From: Burkholderiales bacterium RIFCSPHIGHO2_01_FULL_63_240
GTDB taxonomy: Bacteria; Pseudomonadota; Gammaproteobacteria; Burkholderiales; Burkholderiaceae_C
DNA length: 64,000 nucleotides
Assembly (NCBI GenBank): GCA_001770725.1
Contig: MERU01000006.1
Span: forward strand, 410,781 to 474,780
Direction: 5' to 3'
In this document: piece by piece, positions 1 to 8,263 of the stretch
Numbering within the stretch: position 1 is the first letter of the stretch
Layout: each line of letters opens with the position of its first letter
Translations under genes and position numbers: made by a program
The notes under the pieces: model-generated
What the model was told of the DNA's origin: nothing
The model's input: the letters and a program-made list of their open reading frames with translations, nothing else
Database searches by the model: none

Positions 1-255
1 CCGCTGTTGCGCGGCAGCCTGTTGACGGCGTTGCTGCTCGTGTTCATCGACGTGATGAAGGAGCTGCCGGCGACGCTGGTGATGCGGCCCTTCAACTTCG
101 ACACGCTGGCGACGCAGGCCTACACGCTGGCGTCCGATGAGCGCCTGGCCGAGGCGTCGACCGCGGCGCTGACCATCGTGGTGGTGGGGCTGCTGCCGCT
201 GATCGTGCTCTCACGAGAGATCGCGCGCAGCCGCTTGCCCGGGGGCGGTCGCTGA
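1..255 (+). CDS. Iron(III) ABC transporter permease, C-terminal end (partial)
   Basis: The reading frame is open from the window edge to a TGA at 253-255, so only about the last 84 residues are visible. The text KELPATLVMRPFNFDTLA is the conserved cytoplasmic loop of FbpB/SfuB-type permeases that couples to the ATPase. It is followed by one hydrophobic segment and a short basic tail. The protein would move ferric iron across the inner membrane together with a periplasmic binding protein such as the one encoded next door. That neighbour lies on the opposite strand and converges on this gene, so the two are not co-transcribed. The 5' part lies outside the window. Confidence 0.85.
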   Translation, partial: PLLRGSLLTALLLVFIDVMKELPATLVMRPFNFDTLATQAYTLASDERLAEASTAALTIVVVGLLPLIVLSREIARSRLPGGGR

Positions 256-291
256 GCCTGCCCTGGCCCGCGATGGGGCCGTCGGGCAGGC
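256..291. terminator. Inverted repeat between convergent genes
   Basis: GCCTGCCC (256-263) pairs with GGGCAGGC (284-291), with a further GGCCC/GGGCC pairing inside. It starts right after the permease stop codon and ends 10 bases before the stop of the convergent gene. No T-run follows, so a bidirectional terminator is likely but not proven. Confidence 0.45.
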
Positions 292-300
292 CTGGACACC

Positions 301-1320
301 TCAGCGCCAGCCGGCGCGGTCGTACAGCTTCTGTGCCTTGGCGGCGTTCTTGGCCAGCTCACCCACGTTGAGGTCGTCCGGCTTGAAGGTGCCCAGGGCG
401 GTCAGCGCTGGGTTGTTCAGCTTGACCGAGGCCACCGCCGGCCACTCGTTGTTGCCGTCGGCGAAGTAGGCCTGCGCCTGGTCGCTGCTCAGGTACTCGA
501 GGAACTTCACGGCAGCGGCTTTGTTCGGCGCCGTCTTGATGATGCCCGCGCCCGAGACGTTGATGTGCGTGCCCCAGGTCTGCTGGTTGGGCCAGACCAC
601 ACCCAGGGCCTGCACCACCTTGCGGTCTTCCGGCTTGTCCGAGCGCATCAGGCGGGCCAGGTAGTAGCTGTTGGAGATGGTCACGCCGCATTCGCCAGCG
701 GCCACGGCCTTGAGCTGATCGGTGTCACCGCCCTTGGGTGCGCGGGCGAAGTTCTGCACCAGGCCACGGGCCCAGGCCTCGGCCTGCTGCTCACCCTGGT
801 GGGCGATGAAGGCGCCGCCGAGCGACAGGTTGTAGGGGTGCGAGCCCGAGCGCACGCACACCTGGCCTTTCAGGCGAGGGTGGGCCAGGTCGCCGTAGCT
901 TTGCACCCACTCGGCCTTGACGGCCTGCTTGTTGTAGGCGATCAGGCGGGCGCGGGTCGAGAAGGCGATCCAGTTGGGCGTGCGCAGCTTGGCGGGGATG
1001 CGCTGCGCCAGCACCTTCGACTGGATGGGCGCGAACAGGCCGGCCTGGTCGGCGACTTCCAGGCGCGCCGCGTCGACCGTGATCAGGATGTCGGCCGGCG
1101 ACTTGGCGCCTTCGTTCTTGATGCGCTCGAGCAGCTCGTCTTCCTTGCCGTCCAGGCGGTTGACCTTGATGCCGGTCTGCTTGGTGAAGTTGGCATACAG
1201 GGCTTCGTCGGTCTGGTAGTGGCGGGCCGAGTAGATGTTGAGCACCTTGTCGTCGGCCTGGGCGGAGAACGCCAGGGTGGCAAGGGCGAGCGCACAGAGG
1301 CGCGGCAGCGAGGTGACCAT
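301..1320 (-). CDS. fbpA: Fe(3+) ABC transporter substrate-binding protein
   Basis: Periplasmic ferric-iron binding protein of the FbpA/FutA type, about 339 residues. The N-terminus MVTSLPRLCALALATLAFSA is a Sec signal peptide. The mature start KVLNIYSARHYQTDEALY is typical of the family, as are the later NSYYLARLM and INVSGAGI segments with the iron-ligating tyrosine pair. The start at 1320 is preferred because an AGGA sits 8 bases upstream; ATG at 1329 and an upstream start at 1377 are also in frame. It faces the permease fragment tail to tail. A Fur-like operator about 85 bases upstream suggests repression by iron. Confidence 0.88.
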   Translation of the reverse strand: MVTSLPRLCALALATLAFSAQADDKVLNIYSARHYQTDEALYANFTKQTGIKVNRLDGKEDELLERIKNEGAKSPADILITVDAARLEVADQAGLFAPIQSKVLAQRIPAKLRTPNWIAFSTRARLIAYNKQAVKAEWVQSYGDLAHPRLKGQVCVRSGSHPYNLSLGGAFIAHQGEQQAEAWARGLVQNFARAPKGGDTDQLKAVAAGECGVTISNSYYLARLMRSDKPEDRKVVQALGVVWPNQQTWGTHINVSGAGIIKTAPNKAAAVKFLEYLSSDQAQAYFADGNNEWPAVASVKLNNPALTALGTFKPDDLNVGELAKNAAKAQKLYDRAGWR

Positions 1321-1404
1321 GGAGCGCATTCCTGAATCGTTGATGTGAGAAAGCCCGCGGACCGGGGCCGGACGCACGTCCGGTGGCTCGCGAGCTTACT
1401 CGAA

Positions 1405-1423
1405 AACAAGAATGATTCGCATT
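1405..1423. promoter_or_regulatory. Putative Fur box
   Basis: The 19 bases AACAAGAATGATTCGCATT closely resemble the betaproteobacterial Fur operator pattern AATGAGAATGATTCGCATT. They lie upstream of the iron-binding-protein gene and downstream of the desaturase stop, so they most likely control the former. Confidence 0.7.
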
Positions 1424-1472
1424 GATTGCTGGCAAAGGGCGTGGGCATTGGCCTTGCCCTGGCCGAGCGTCG

Positions 1473-2564
1473 TCAGGCTGTTTTCAGGCTGAACCGGTTG
1501 GCCCGGCGGAAGGTGCCGAAGTCGTTGAAGCGCACGCCCATCTCGCGCATCACCTGGTGGGCGATGCCGGCGTTCCACTGGCGGATGTAGAAAGGCTCCT
1601 TGACCGCGAAGTGGTGGATGGCGTGGGTGCTGCCGAAGTTGAAGCAAAACAGCTGCATCGGCATCAGCCACCAGGGGTTGAGCACCTGGCACTGCTGCAT
1701 GGTGTTGCGCGCCTCCACGTCGCCGTAGTAATGCATGTTCGAGCTGATGAAGTGCAGGCAGAAGGTGCGCAGCAGGCAGGGCAGGGCGTAGACCACGCCG
1801 AAGACGTCCAGGCCAGCCATCAACTGCGGCATCCACTGCGGCCAGGGGATGTCGACGCCCAGCAGCGGCGCGGCGAACTGCACCGCGTGCAGCACCACCC
1901 AGGCGTGAAAGCTGATGTAGTAGATGTGGCCGATGGGCATGTAGGCCATGGCCTGTTCCAGCGCCAGGCGGCGGGCCTCGGCGGCGTTGGCGGGCTTTTG
2001 CGCCTTGATGAACCGGGCGGTGGCGCGGCGCATCTCGAAGGGGCGCAGGGCCACGGCCAGCATGTTGTCGCCGGTCATGAGCAGGCGGCGCAGGCCCCAG
2101 GGTACGCCGTTGGTGATGCCGCGCTCTTCCAGGTCGGACTCGGTGCCCGAGACCTTGTGGTGGTGCAGGTGCAGCTTGCGGCGCACGAAGGGGCTGACGG
2201 TGGACGCCCGGGCCAGCCAGCCCACCAGCAGCATCAGGCTGTTCGCCCAGGGCTTGCTGCGAAAGTACATCTGGTGGATGAGGTCGTGCTCGAGCTCGTG
2301 GATGAACGACGCGAAGATGGCCACGGCCGGCACGCACACCCACCAGGGGATCAGGCCGTCGACGTAGGCCCAGCCGCTGGCGACCATGCCGAGCAAGGAG
2401 GCGACCATGATGGTCGCGCCAATGGCGTCCTGGTGGCGCAGCCAGGGGTGGCGGGCGCGCAGGTCTTCACCGGCTTTGAGCACGACGCTGCGGATGTGTT
2501 CTGACTTCTGGGCGTCGCTCATGCGGCGGGGGTCGAGCGACCTGGGTGACAACTTCTTGCTCAT
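1473..2564 (-). CDS. Fatty acid desaturase family membrane protein
   Basis: A 363-residue integral membrane di-iron enzyme. The three histidine clusters of the desaturase/hydroxylase superfamily are visible: HELEHDLIH (89-97), HLHHH (132-136) and HAIHH (314-318), plus HFISSNMHYYGD at 271-282. Hydrophobic segments flank the first cluster and lie at about 210-265. The start ATG has a good ribosome site (GAGGAG) 5 bases away. Family members desaturate acyl chains or hydroxylate alkyl groups; the substrate cannot be read from the sequence. The AraC-type regulator just upstream on the same strand is a plausible partner, but the 99-base gap does not prove an operon. Confidence 0.85.
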   Translation of the reverse strand: MSKKLSPRSLDPRRMSDAQKSEHIRSVVLKAGEDLRARHPWLRHQDAIGATIMVASLLGMVASGWAYVDGLIPWWVCVPAVAIFASFIHELEHDLIHQMYFRSKPWANSLMLLVGWLARASTVSPFVRRKLHLHHHKVSGTESDLEERGITNGVPWGLRRLLMTGDNMLAVALRPFEMRRATARFIKAQKPANAAEARRLALEQAMAYMPIGHIYYISFHAWVVLHAVQFAAPLLGVDIPWPQWMPQLMAGLDVFGVVYALPCLLRTFCLHFISSNMHYYGDVEARNTMQQCQVLNPWWLMPMQLFCFNFGSTHAIHHFAVKEPFYIRQWNAGIAHQVMREMGVRFNDFGTFRRANRFSLKTA

Positions 2565-2663
2565 GTGCTCCTCGTTGGCGCCTGGATGTGGCGTTCTCTG
2601 ACGAGCCTCAAGCGTAAGGAGTCGAGCCTGCTCAGCGTGAGGGGCGCGCAGGCCTGAAACTTG

Positions 2664-3716
2664 TCATTTCAGGCCACGGCTGGCCACCAGCCTGTCGCGC
2701 CAGGCCTTGGGCGACAGGCCCGTCCACTTGCCGAAGGCGCGCGCGAAATTGGCGGGGTCGGCATAACCCACCGCGTCGGCCACCTGCTTGATGGCCAGTT
2801 GTGGGTTGGCGAGCAGGCGCTCTGCGTCGCGCTGACGCACCTCGTCGAGCAGGGCCTGAAACGAGCAACCCTCGGCCTGCAGGCGACGCTTGAGCGTGCG
2901 CTCGGAGACGTGCAATTGCTCGGCGACCTCGGCCAACTCGGGGTAGCGGCCACCTTCGCAGCGCAGGCGCTCGACGACCTGGCCGCGCGTGCCGCTGGCC
3001 GCTGCCTGGCGGGACATCTCCTGCTCGCAGCGCTCGATGGCCAGCTGCACGCTGACCGGGTCGGCGGTGGCGATGGGCTCGTCGAGCATGCGCGCGGGGA
3101 AGTGGATTTCGACGGCGCGCTGGTTGAAGGTGAAAGGGGGCAGCCGGTCGCGGTAGCGGGCGTAGGCCTGGGGCTCGGCGTGGGGCACGTGGATGCGGCT
3201 GGCCCATCCGGCTGAGGCCGGATCCAGCCCCATGACCTTGGCGAACAGGCTGCAGAGCTCGACCACCACCAGGTCCATCACGAAGGCGCGGTAGGGCCCC
3301 AGTGGCACCGTCTCGCGCAGCTCGATGACGACCTCATCGCCCTGCACGGTCATCGCGTTGGTGAAGGCCGGCACGCGGGCGCGAAAGTAGCGTTCGCTGA
3401 ACTCGATGGCTTCGCGCAGGGTGGCGCAGCTGATCAGGCCGAACCCGACGAAACCGTGCTTGGTGACCTGGCTGCGCAGGCCCAGTTCATAAGCGAGGCC
3501 GTGGTCGCGGTCCAGGCGCAGCGCGGTGGCCAGCAGCACGGCGTACTGCCAGGCGCCGATCTGGGCGCGCTGGTCCTGCAGCTGCTCGCGGGTGAGCTGC
3601 GAGCCGGCCAGCAGGTCGGCTTCGCGGTGGCCGCGCTCGAGCATCAGCGACAGCAGCGACAGCGCGTAGGTGGCCGGGATCGTGGCGGACAGCGATGGTG
3701 GGGGTGGGGACGACAT
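2664..3716 (-). CDS. AraC family transcriptional regulator
   Basis: A 350-residue DNA-binding regulator. The C-terminal ~100 residues form the double helix-turn-helix domain: ELAEVAEQLHVSERTLKRRL, then the conserved second helix region IKQVADAVGYADPANFARAF. The N-terminal ~200 residues match the arabinose-binding-like domain of OruR/ArgR-type members (KHGFVGFGLISCATLREAIE). It is divergent from nothing and lies directly upstream of the desaturase gene on the same strand, suggesting that gene as a target. A TAGAAT hexamer ends 8 bases before the ATG and no Shine-Dalgarno is seen, so the message may be nearly leaderless. Confidence 0.88.
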   Translation of the reverse strand: MSSPPPPSLSATIPATYALSLLSLMLERGHREADLLAGSQLTREQLQDQRAQIGAWQYAVLLATALRLDRDHGLAYELGLRSQVTKHGFVGFGLISCATLREAIEFSERYFRARVPAFTNAMTVQGDEVVIELRETVPLGPYRAFVMDLVVVELCSLFAKVMGLDPASAGWASRIHVPHAEPQAYARYRDRLPPFTFNQRAVEIHFPARMLDEPIATADPVSVQLAIERCEQEMSRQAAASGTRGQVVERLRCEGGRYPELAEVAEQLHVSERTLKRRLQAEGCSFQALLDEVRQRDAERLLANPQLAIKQVADAVGYADPANFARAFGKWTGLSPKAWRDRLVASRGLK

Positions 3717-3724
3717 CGGGGCGG

Positions 3725-3730
3725 ATTCTA
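3725..3730 (-). promoter_or_regulatory. -10 element of the AraC-type gene
   Basis: TAGAAT on the minus strand, 8 bases before the start codon at 3716. No clear -35 is present. It lies inside an 18-base stretch (3717-3734) that recurs exactly at 29937-29954. Confidence 0.45.
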
Positions 3731-3740
3731 GGCACCCGGC

Positions 3741-5969
3741 TCAGCCGCCCCGTTGAGACAACCATGTCAGCAAGGCGCCTTCTTCCATGGGCCGAGCGAA
3801 CAGCCAGCCCTGTCCTTGGTCGCAACCCATGGCCTGCAGCATGGCTTGCTGGGCCGCGGTTTCCACGCCTTCGGCGATCACCTGCATGCCCAGCAGCTGC
3901 CCCAGTTGCACCACCATGCGCGCGATGCGGCTGTCGTGCTCGATCTCGGCGATGAAGCTGCGGTCGATCTTCAGGCGCTGGGCCTGCAGGTGGCGCAGCA
4001 CGCTCAGCGACGAGAAGCCGGTGCCGAAGTCGTCGATGGCCACGCTCAGGCCCAGGGCCCGGATGTCCTGCAGGCGCTGCTGGATGAGCGTGAGGTCGTC
4101 GGCGGCCATCGATTCGGTGATCTCCAACTCGATGGCCTGCGGGGCCACGCCGGTTTCTTGCAGGGTGTGCGCCAGCAGCGGCACGAAGTCTGGCTCGCGC
4201 AACTGCGCATGCGAGACGTTGATGGCCATGGTCAGGGTGGTGTGACCGGCTTCGTGCAGGCGCCGCAGCGTGGCGCAGGCGGTGTGGGTCACGAAGCTGC
4301 CCAGCACCATCATCAGGCCGGCCTGTTCTGCCAGCGGGATGAAGCGGTCGGGCGGCACCATTTCGCCATCGGGGCGGCGCCAGCGCAGCAGCGCCTCCAG
4401 GCCCAGCACGCGCTCGGTCTTGAGGCACACCTTGGGCTGGTAGACGGCAAAGAGCTGGCTGGAGCCGGTGGCGGTGCGCAGGCTGTCGAGCAGTTGCATG
4501 CGGGCGCGGGCGGCCTGACCCATCTCGGCCGAGAAGTAGCAGGCCGTGCCGCGTCGCTGGCCCTTGGCGCGCTTGAGCGCGAGGTGGGCGTCCTTGAGCA
4601 GGTCGGCGCCGCGGTCGGCGTGTTCGTCGAGCCTGACCAGGCCCATGGTGGCGGACAGCCGCACCGACTGCTGCTGGATGATGAACGGCATGGCGAACAG
4701 GGCCTGCAGCTTCTCGGCGGTGACCTCGTCCGAAGGGCCCAGCACGCCGAAGACGTCGGCACCCAGGCGGGCCAGGCTGCAACCCGGGCTGAGCTGTTCG
4801 CGCAGGCGAGCCGCCACCGCGCGCAGCACGGCATCGCCAAAGCCGTGTCCCAGCATGTCGTTGATGTCGGCGAAGCCATCGATGTCGAGCACGGCCAGCG
4901 TGGCGGGCGAGGCCAGCCCGGGCACGTGGGTCAGCGTCTGCAGCATCTGGTTGAGGTTGGGGATGTGCAGCAGCGGGTCGACGTAGGCCTGGTCGACCAG
5001 CTGGCCGTACAGCAGCACGTTCTCGAAGCCGGCCGACATGCTCGAGCAAAAGACCTCGACGAGGTGGCGGTCCAGCGCCAGCAGGGGCGCGGGGTGGTCG
5101 ACGAAGGCGGCCAGGCCACGGCCATCGGAGGTGGCGAAGTACAGCGCCAGGCCGTCGTCGAAATGGCTGTGGCGTTCGTCCAGGCAGCGTTGCAGCGCGG
5201 CCTGCACGCGCGGCAGGCCCAGCTCGCTCAAGGGGCGCTGGATGAGGTCGCCATAGCGGCCTGCGGCGGCGATCACGCGGGCCGGCTCGCCGTGCCCCTG
5301 CAGCCCGGCCTGCGCGCAGATCAGGCCCTCGGGTTCGATGCCCAGCAGCGCGCACAGCTGGCTGACCACGCCTTGCGCGAACAGGTGCATGCCGTGCAGC
5401 TTGCTCAGGTCGGTGCTGGCGCGCACCACCATCTCCAGGCCGCGGCGCGTCTGCTCGTGCGCGCGCATCTGGCGGTAGACGCGCACGGCCACGGTCAGGC
5501 TGGTGAACAGGCGCACCCGCGTCAGCTCGGACTTGGTGCGGTAGTCGTTGATGTCGTAGTGGCGGATGGTGTCGAGCTCGGGCGCGTAGCCCGGCTGGCC
5601 CGTGCGCAGGATGATGCGCAGCGACTCGCGCTTGAGGGTGTTGCGCACGTCGTGCACGAGCTTGAGGCCCGCATCATCGGACTCCATCACCACGTCGAGC
5701 AGGATGACGGCCAGGTCGTCGTGCCGTGCGACCTGGTCCATGGCTTCATGGCGCGAGTAGGCGTGCAGCAGTTGCAGCGGCCGGCCTTCGATGCTCAGGT
5801 CGCGCAGCGCCATCTCGGTGGCACGGTGCACGTCGGCATCGTCGTCGACGATGAGCACCTGCCAGGGCGGCATGGTGGCCGCAGGCGGCGACGCGTCGGT
5901 GTCGTCGTCGACGAAAGGCACGAGGTCCTCGTCATCGAGGGGCATGTCGGTGGAGGCCTGGTCAGGCAT
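3741..5969 (-). CDS. Response regulator with DUF3369, degenerate GGDEF and EAL domains
   Basis: A 742-residue cytoplasmic cyclic-di-GMP protein. Receiver domain at about 36-160 with acidic cluster VDDDAD (41-46) and phospho-acceptor D92. DUF3369 region at about 170-330. GGDEF domain at about 335-480, whose signature is degraded to GADVF (403-407), so cyclase activity is unlikely. EAL domain at about 490-740 keeps EALLRW (525-530), DDFGTG (646-651) and AEGVET (699-704), so phosphodiesterase activity is expected. Its ATG overlaps the end of the upstream histidine kinase by 8 bases, which makes that kinase the likely phosphate donor. Phosphorylation probably tunes c-di-GMP breakdown. Confidence 0.92.
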   Translation of the reverse strand: MPDQASTDMPLDDEDLVPFVDDDTDASPPAATMPPWQVLIVDDDADVHRATEMALRDLSIEGRPLQLLHAYSRHEAMDQVARHDDLAVILLDVVMESDDAGLKLVHDVRNTLKRESLRIILRTGQPGYAPELDTIRHYDINDYRTKSELTRVRLFTSLTVAVRVYRQMRAHEQTRRGLEMVVRASTDLSKLHGMHLFAQGVVSQLCALLGIEPEGLICAQAGLQGHGEPARVIAAAGRYGDLIQRPLSELGLPRVQAALQRCLDERHSHFDDGLALYFATSDGRGLAAFVDHPAPLLALDRHLVEVFCSSMSAGFENVLLYGQLVDQAYVDPLLHIPNLNQMLQTLTHVPGLASPATLAVLDIDGFADINDMLGHGFGDAVLRAVAARLREQLSPGCSLARLGADVFGVLGPSDEVTAEKLQALFAMPFIIQQQSVRLSATMGLVRLDEHADRGADLLKDAHLALKRAKGQRRGTACYFSAEMGQAARARMQLLDSLRTATGSSQLFAVYQPKVCLKTERVLGLEALLRWRRPDGEMVPPDRFIPLAEQAGLMMVLGSFVTHTACATLRRLHEAGHTTLTMAINVSHAQLREPDFVPLLAHTLQETGVAPQAIELEITESMAADDLTLIQQRLQDIRALGLSVAIDDFGTGFSSLSVLRHLQAQRLKIDRSFIAEIEHDSRIARMVVQLGQLLGMQVIAEGVETAAQQAMLQAMGCDQGQGWLFARPMEEGALLTWLSQRGG

Positions 5970-7713
5970 GGGCAGCGCTTTCGGATGCGTCGGGTTGCGG
6001 GGCTTGCAGCGGGATCCGCAGCGTCACGGTGGTGCCCCGTCCCACCGCGCTGTCGATGTGCACCGAGCCGCCCAGCAGCTCCGTCACCAAGGAGTAGACG
6101 ATGTGCATGCCCAGGCCCGACCCACCGTGGCCCAGCCGGGTGGTGAAGAAGGGGTCGAACACGCGCGAGAGGTGCTCGGGCGGGATGCCGCAGCCGTTGT
6201 CGCGCAAGCTCAGCGTGAGCTGCTCGCCGCTGACCTGGCCGTGTACCTCGATGCGCGGCTCGGCCTGCTCGGCGAAGGCGTGCACCACGGCGTTGTTGAC
6301 GATGTTCATGATCACCTGGCTGAGCGGGCCGGGGTAGCTGTCGAGCGTCACGCCTGCGGGCAGGTCGTGCGTCAGCGTGACCCCGGCTCGGCGCAGGGTG
6401 GGGCTCAGCGTGAGGGTGAGCTCGTGCACGATCTCGCGCAGGTCGAACTGGCGCCGCTGGTGGCTGGACTGGTCCACCGCCACCTGCTTGAAGCCGCTGA
6501 TGAGCTCGGCCGCGCGGCGCAGGTTGCGCTCCATCACGTCCAGGCCTTCCTGCACCTCGCCGACGAAGCGTGTCAGCGACGAGCGCCGCAGGCCCGCGGC
6601 CATCTCGTCGGCGAAGCGGCGCTGCTGATCGGCCAGGGTGCTGGCGACGATCACGGCATTGCCGATCGGTGTGTTGAGCTCGTGCGCCACGCCGGCCACC
6701 AGCGAGCCCAGTCCGGCGAGTTTTTCCGAGCGCACCAGCTCGCCCTGCGTGCGGTGCAGGTCGTCGATGGCGGCTTCGAGTTCGCGGGTGCGCTCGCTGA
6801 CGCGTTGCTCCAGACTGGCGTTGAGCGCTTCCAAGGCATGCTGGGCCTGGCGTTGCTCGGTGACATCGACGTAGCTGGTCAGGATGGCGTCGCCCACCAA
6901 CGCACCGCCCACCCGCATCGACCGCACCTCACCGCCCTTGCAGGTGACCCGCACCTCGGTCTGCTGCAGCTCGCGCCCCTCGTTGACGACGCGGCCGATG
7001 GCCTTGTTCCAGATCTCCTGCACCGCCTGCCGGTAGGTGGGGTCGGGGTAGGCCTTCTGCCACCATTGCGCCATCGTCGGGACGTCGTTGCGGTCGTACC
7101 CCAGCACACGGGACCACTGTCGGTTGAAGTCGATCAACTGGCCTTGCGGGGTGGTCAGCGCCAGGGGCACCGGCGCCAGCTCGAACAGGCGCCGGAACTG
7201 GCGCTCGCTGGCCTGCACCGCCTCGGCCGCGCGCCGTGCCTGGGTGACATCGCGAAGCACCGCCACGAAGCGCGGCACCTGGCCCGCCTCGCGCTGAAAA
7301 GCGGGGGCCAAAGCGACCTCGGCGGTGAAAGGCTCGCCGCCATGGCGCAGGTGCTCCCAAAGGAACCGCTGGGCCTCGCCTCCCATCGCCCGCGCGATGT
7401 TGGCGTTGGCCAGGTCCTCCGATCTGCCGCCGCCTGGTTGCAGCATGGGTGACAGGGAGGCCGGGTGGGCGCCCAGCAACTCAACGTGGGGCATGCCGAA
7501 CATCCGCTCGGCCGCCGGGTTGCATTCGACGATGCGGCCGGCTTCCATCAGCAGGACGGCATCGTTCGTGTTCTCGACCATGGTGCGGAATTCGCGCATC
7601 TGGCGGATGGCGGTTTCGGCCTGGCCCTGCAGCCTCCTGGCTCGCGGCAACTGCCAGAGCAACGCCAGCGCGGCGCCCCCGGCAGCCGAAAGTGCGAGCA
7701 AGCCCCAGCTCAC
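5962..7713 (-). CDS. PAS-domain sensor histidine kinase
   Basis: Membrane-anchored sensor kinase of 583 residues when started at the GTG at 7713. That start is chosen because GAGGAGG (7719-7725) sits 5 bases upstream and the protein then begins directly with its single membrane helix (residues 4-20). Longer in-frame starts run back through a terminator into the tRNA. Two PAS domains occupy about 40-160 and 170-285. A coiled linker is followed by the H-box VAGVAHELNTPIG (phospho-His 344), N-box NIVNNAVVHAF and G-boxes DNGCGIPP and GGSGLGMHIV. It is translationally coupled to the downstream receiver-EAL protein, its likely partner. The signal is unknown. Confidence 0.9.
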   Translation of the reverse strand: MSWGLLALSAAGGAALALLWQLPRARRLQGQAETAIRQMREFRTMVENTNDAVLLMEAGRIVECNPAAERMFGMPHVELLGAHPASLSPMLQPGGGRSEDLANANIARAMGGEAQRFLWEHLRHGGEPFTAEVALAPAFQREAGQVPRFVAVLRDVTQARRAAEAVQASERQFRRLFELAPVPLALTTPQGQLIDFNRQWSRVLGYDRNDVPTMAQWWQKAYPDPTYRQAVQEIWNKAIGRVVNEGRELQQTEVRVTCKGGEVRSMRVGGALVGDAILTSYVDVTEQRQAQHALEALNASLEQRVSERTRELEAAIDDLHRTQGELVRSEKLAGLGSLVAGVAHELNTPIGNAVIVASTLADQQRRFADEMAAGLRRSSLTRFVGEVQEGLDVMERNLRRAAELISGFKQVAVDQSSHQRRQFDLREIVHELTLTLSPTLRRAGVTLTHDLPAGVTLDSYPGPLSQVIMNIVNNAVVHAFAEQAEPRIEVHGQVSGEQLTLSLRDNGCGIPPEHLSRVFDPFFTTRLGHGGSGLGMHIVYSLVTELLGGSVHIDSAVGRGTTVTLRIPLQAPQPDASESAAHA

Positions 7714-7718
7714 CGATG

Positions 7719-7725
7719 CCTCCTC
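7719..7725 (-). promoter_or_regulatory. Ribosome binding site that fixes the kinase start
   Basis: GAGGAGG on the minus strand, 5 bases before the GTG at 7713. No comparable site precedes the in-frame ATGs at 7848, 7932 or 7983. The bases from 7726 to about 7933 hold no gene that I can support. Confidence 0.7.
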
Positions 7726-7933
7726 GGCGTCACAGCGGTGCGGCTCCGTGAAACGAACTGGACGGGTTGATTCATGCGTGGGCGGCAGGTTGCCGGCCCA
7801 ATATAGCTGCCCTGGGGGCTCCTGGGCGCTGGTGGTTGCCAGCGGCATCGCCCGATCGCGCTCAGGCGCCTGGGCCCCGCTGACGCCGCCTTGTCCGACG
7901 GCCGCACCTTCAACCCGGGCCGTGTCAGGCATG

Positions 7934-7962
7934 AAAAAGGCCCAGCATCTCTGCTGGGCCTT
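7934..7962 (-). terminator. Intrinsic terminator after tRNA-Met
   Basis: Read on the minus strand, AAGGCCCAGCA pairs with TGCTGGGCCTT around a short loop, and the stem runs into TTTTT. It lies directly downstream of the tRNA and upstream of the histidine kinase. Confidence 0.85.
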
Positions 7963-7969
7963 GGTGTTT

Positions 7970-8046
7970 TGGTGGCGCTTCACGGACTCGAACCGCGGAC
8001 CTGTGGATTATGATTCCATCGCTCTAACCGACTGAGCTAAAGCGCC
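7970..8046 (-). tRNA. tRNA-Met (anticodon CAT)
   Basis: A 77-base cloverleaf with encoded CCA. Acceptor stem GGCGCTT/AAGCGCC, D-arm GCTC...GAGC, anticodon loop ATCATAA giving CAT, and T-arm with loop TTCGAGT. The acceptor stem is fully paired (first base G with C), unlike the mismatched end of an initiator tRNA, so elongator methionine tRNA is favoured. Confidence 0.95.
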
Positions 8047-8135
8047 ATCAAGCCTTGAAGTTTACACCGAAATTCTGGCCAGAAGCAAGCCCCCTTGCGT
8101 TGACGTGGGCCGAACGCATCAAAGCGCTCCCACCC

Positions 8136-8163
8136 CTTGAAAGCCCGGCACCTGTCCCCACCT
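8136..8163 (+). promoter_or_regulatory. Sigma-32-type heat-shock promoter of htpG
   Basis: CTTGAAA (8136-8142), a 13-base spacer, then CCCCACCT (8156-8163). This matches the RpoH consensus CTTGAAA / CCCCATNT with correct spacing, about 100 bases before the chaperone start codon. Confidence 0.8.
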
Positions 8164-8263
8164 GTGCGCCGCTGGCGCAACATGGCCTCGTCGCGAGACA
8201 GGCCCGGCGCCCATCGGTCCAACCCCAACCTGCCGCCCGCAGAGGCGAAGAGGCCCTCATCCC

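Noticed and set aside
3753..6146. 797-codon open frame antisense to the response regulator
   Set aside because: The His/Gln/Gly-rich composition is typical of GC-rich antisense frames; the sense protein has intact domains.
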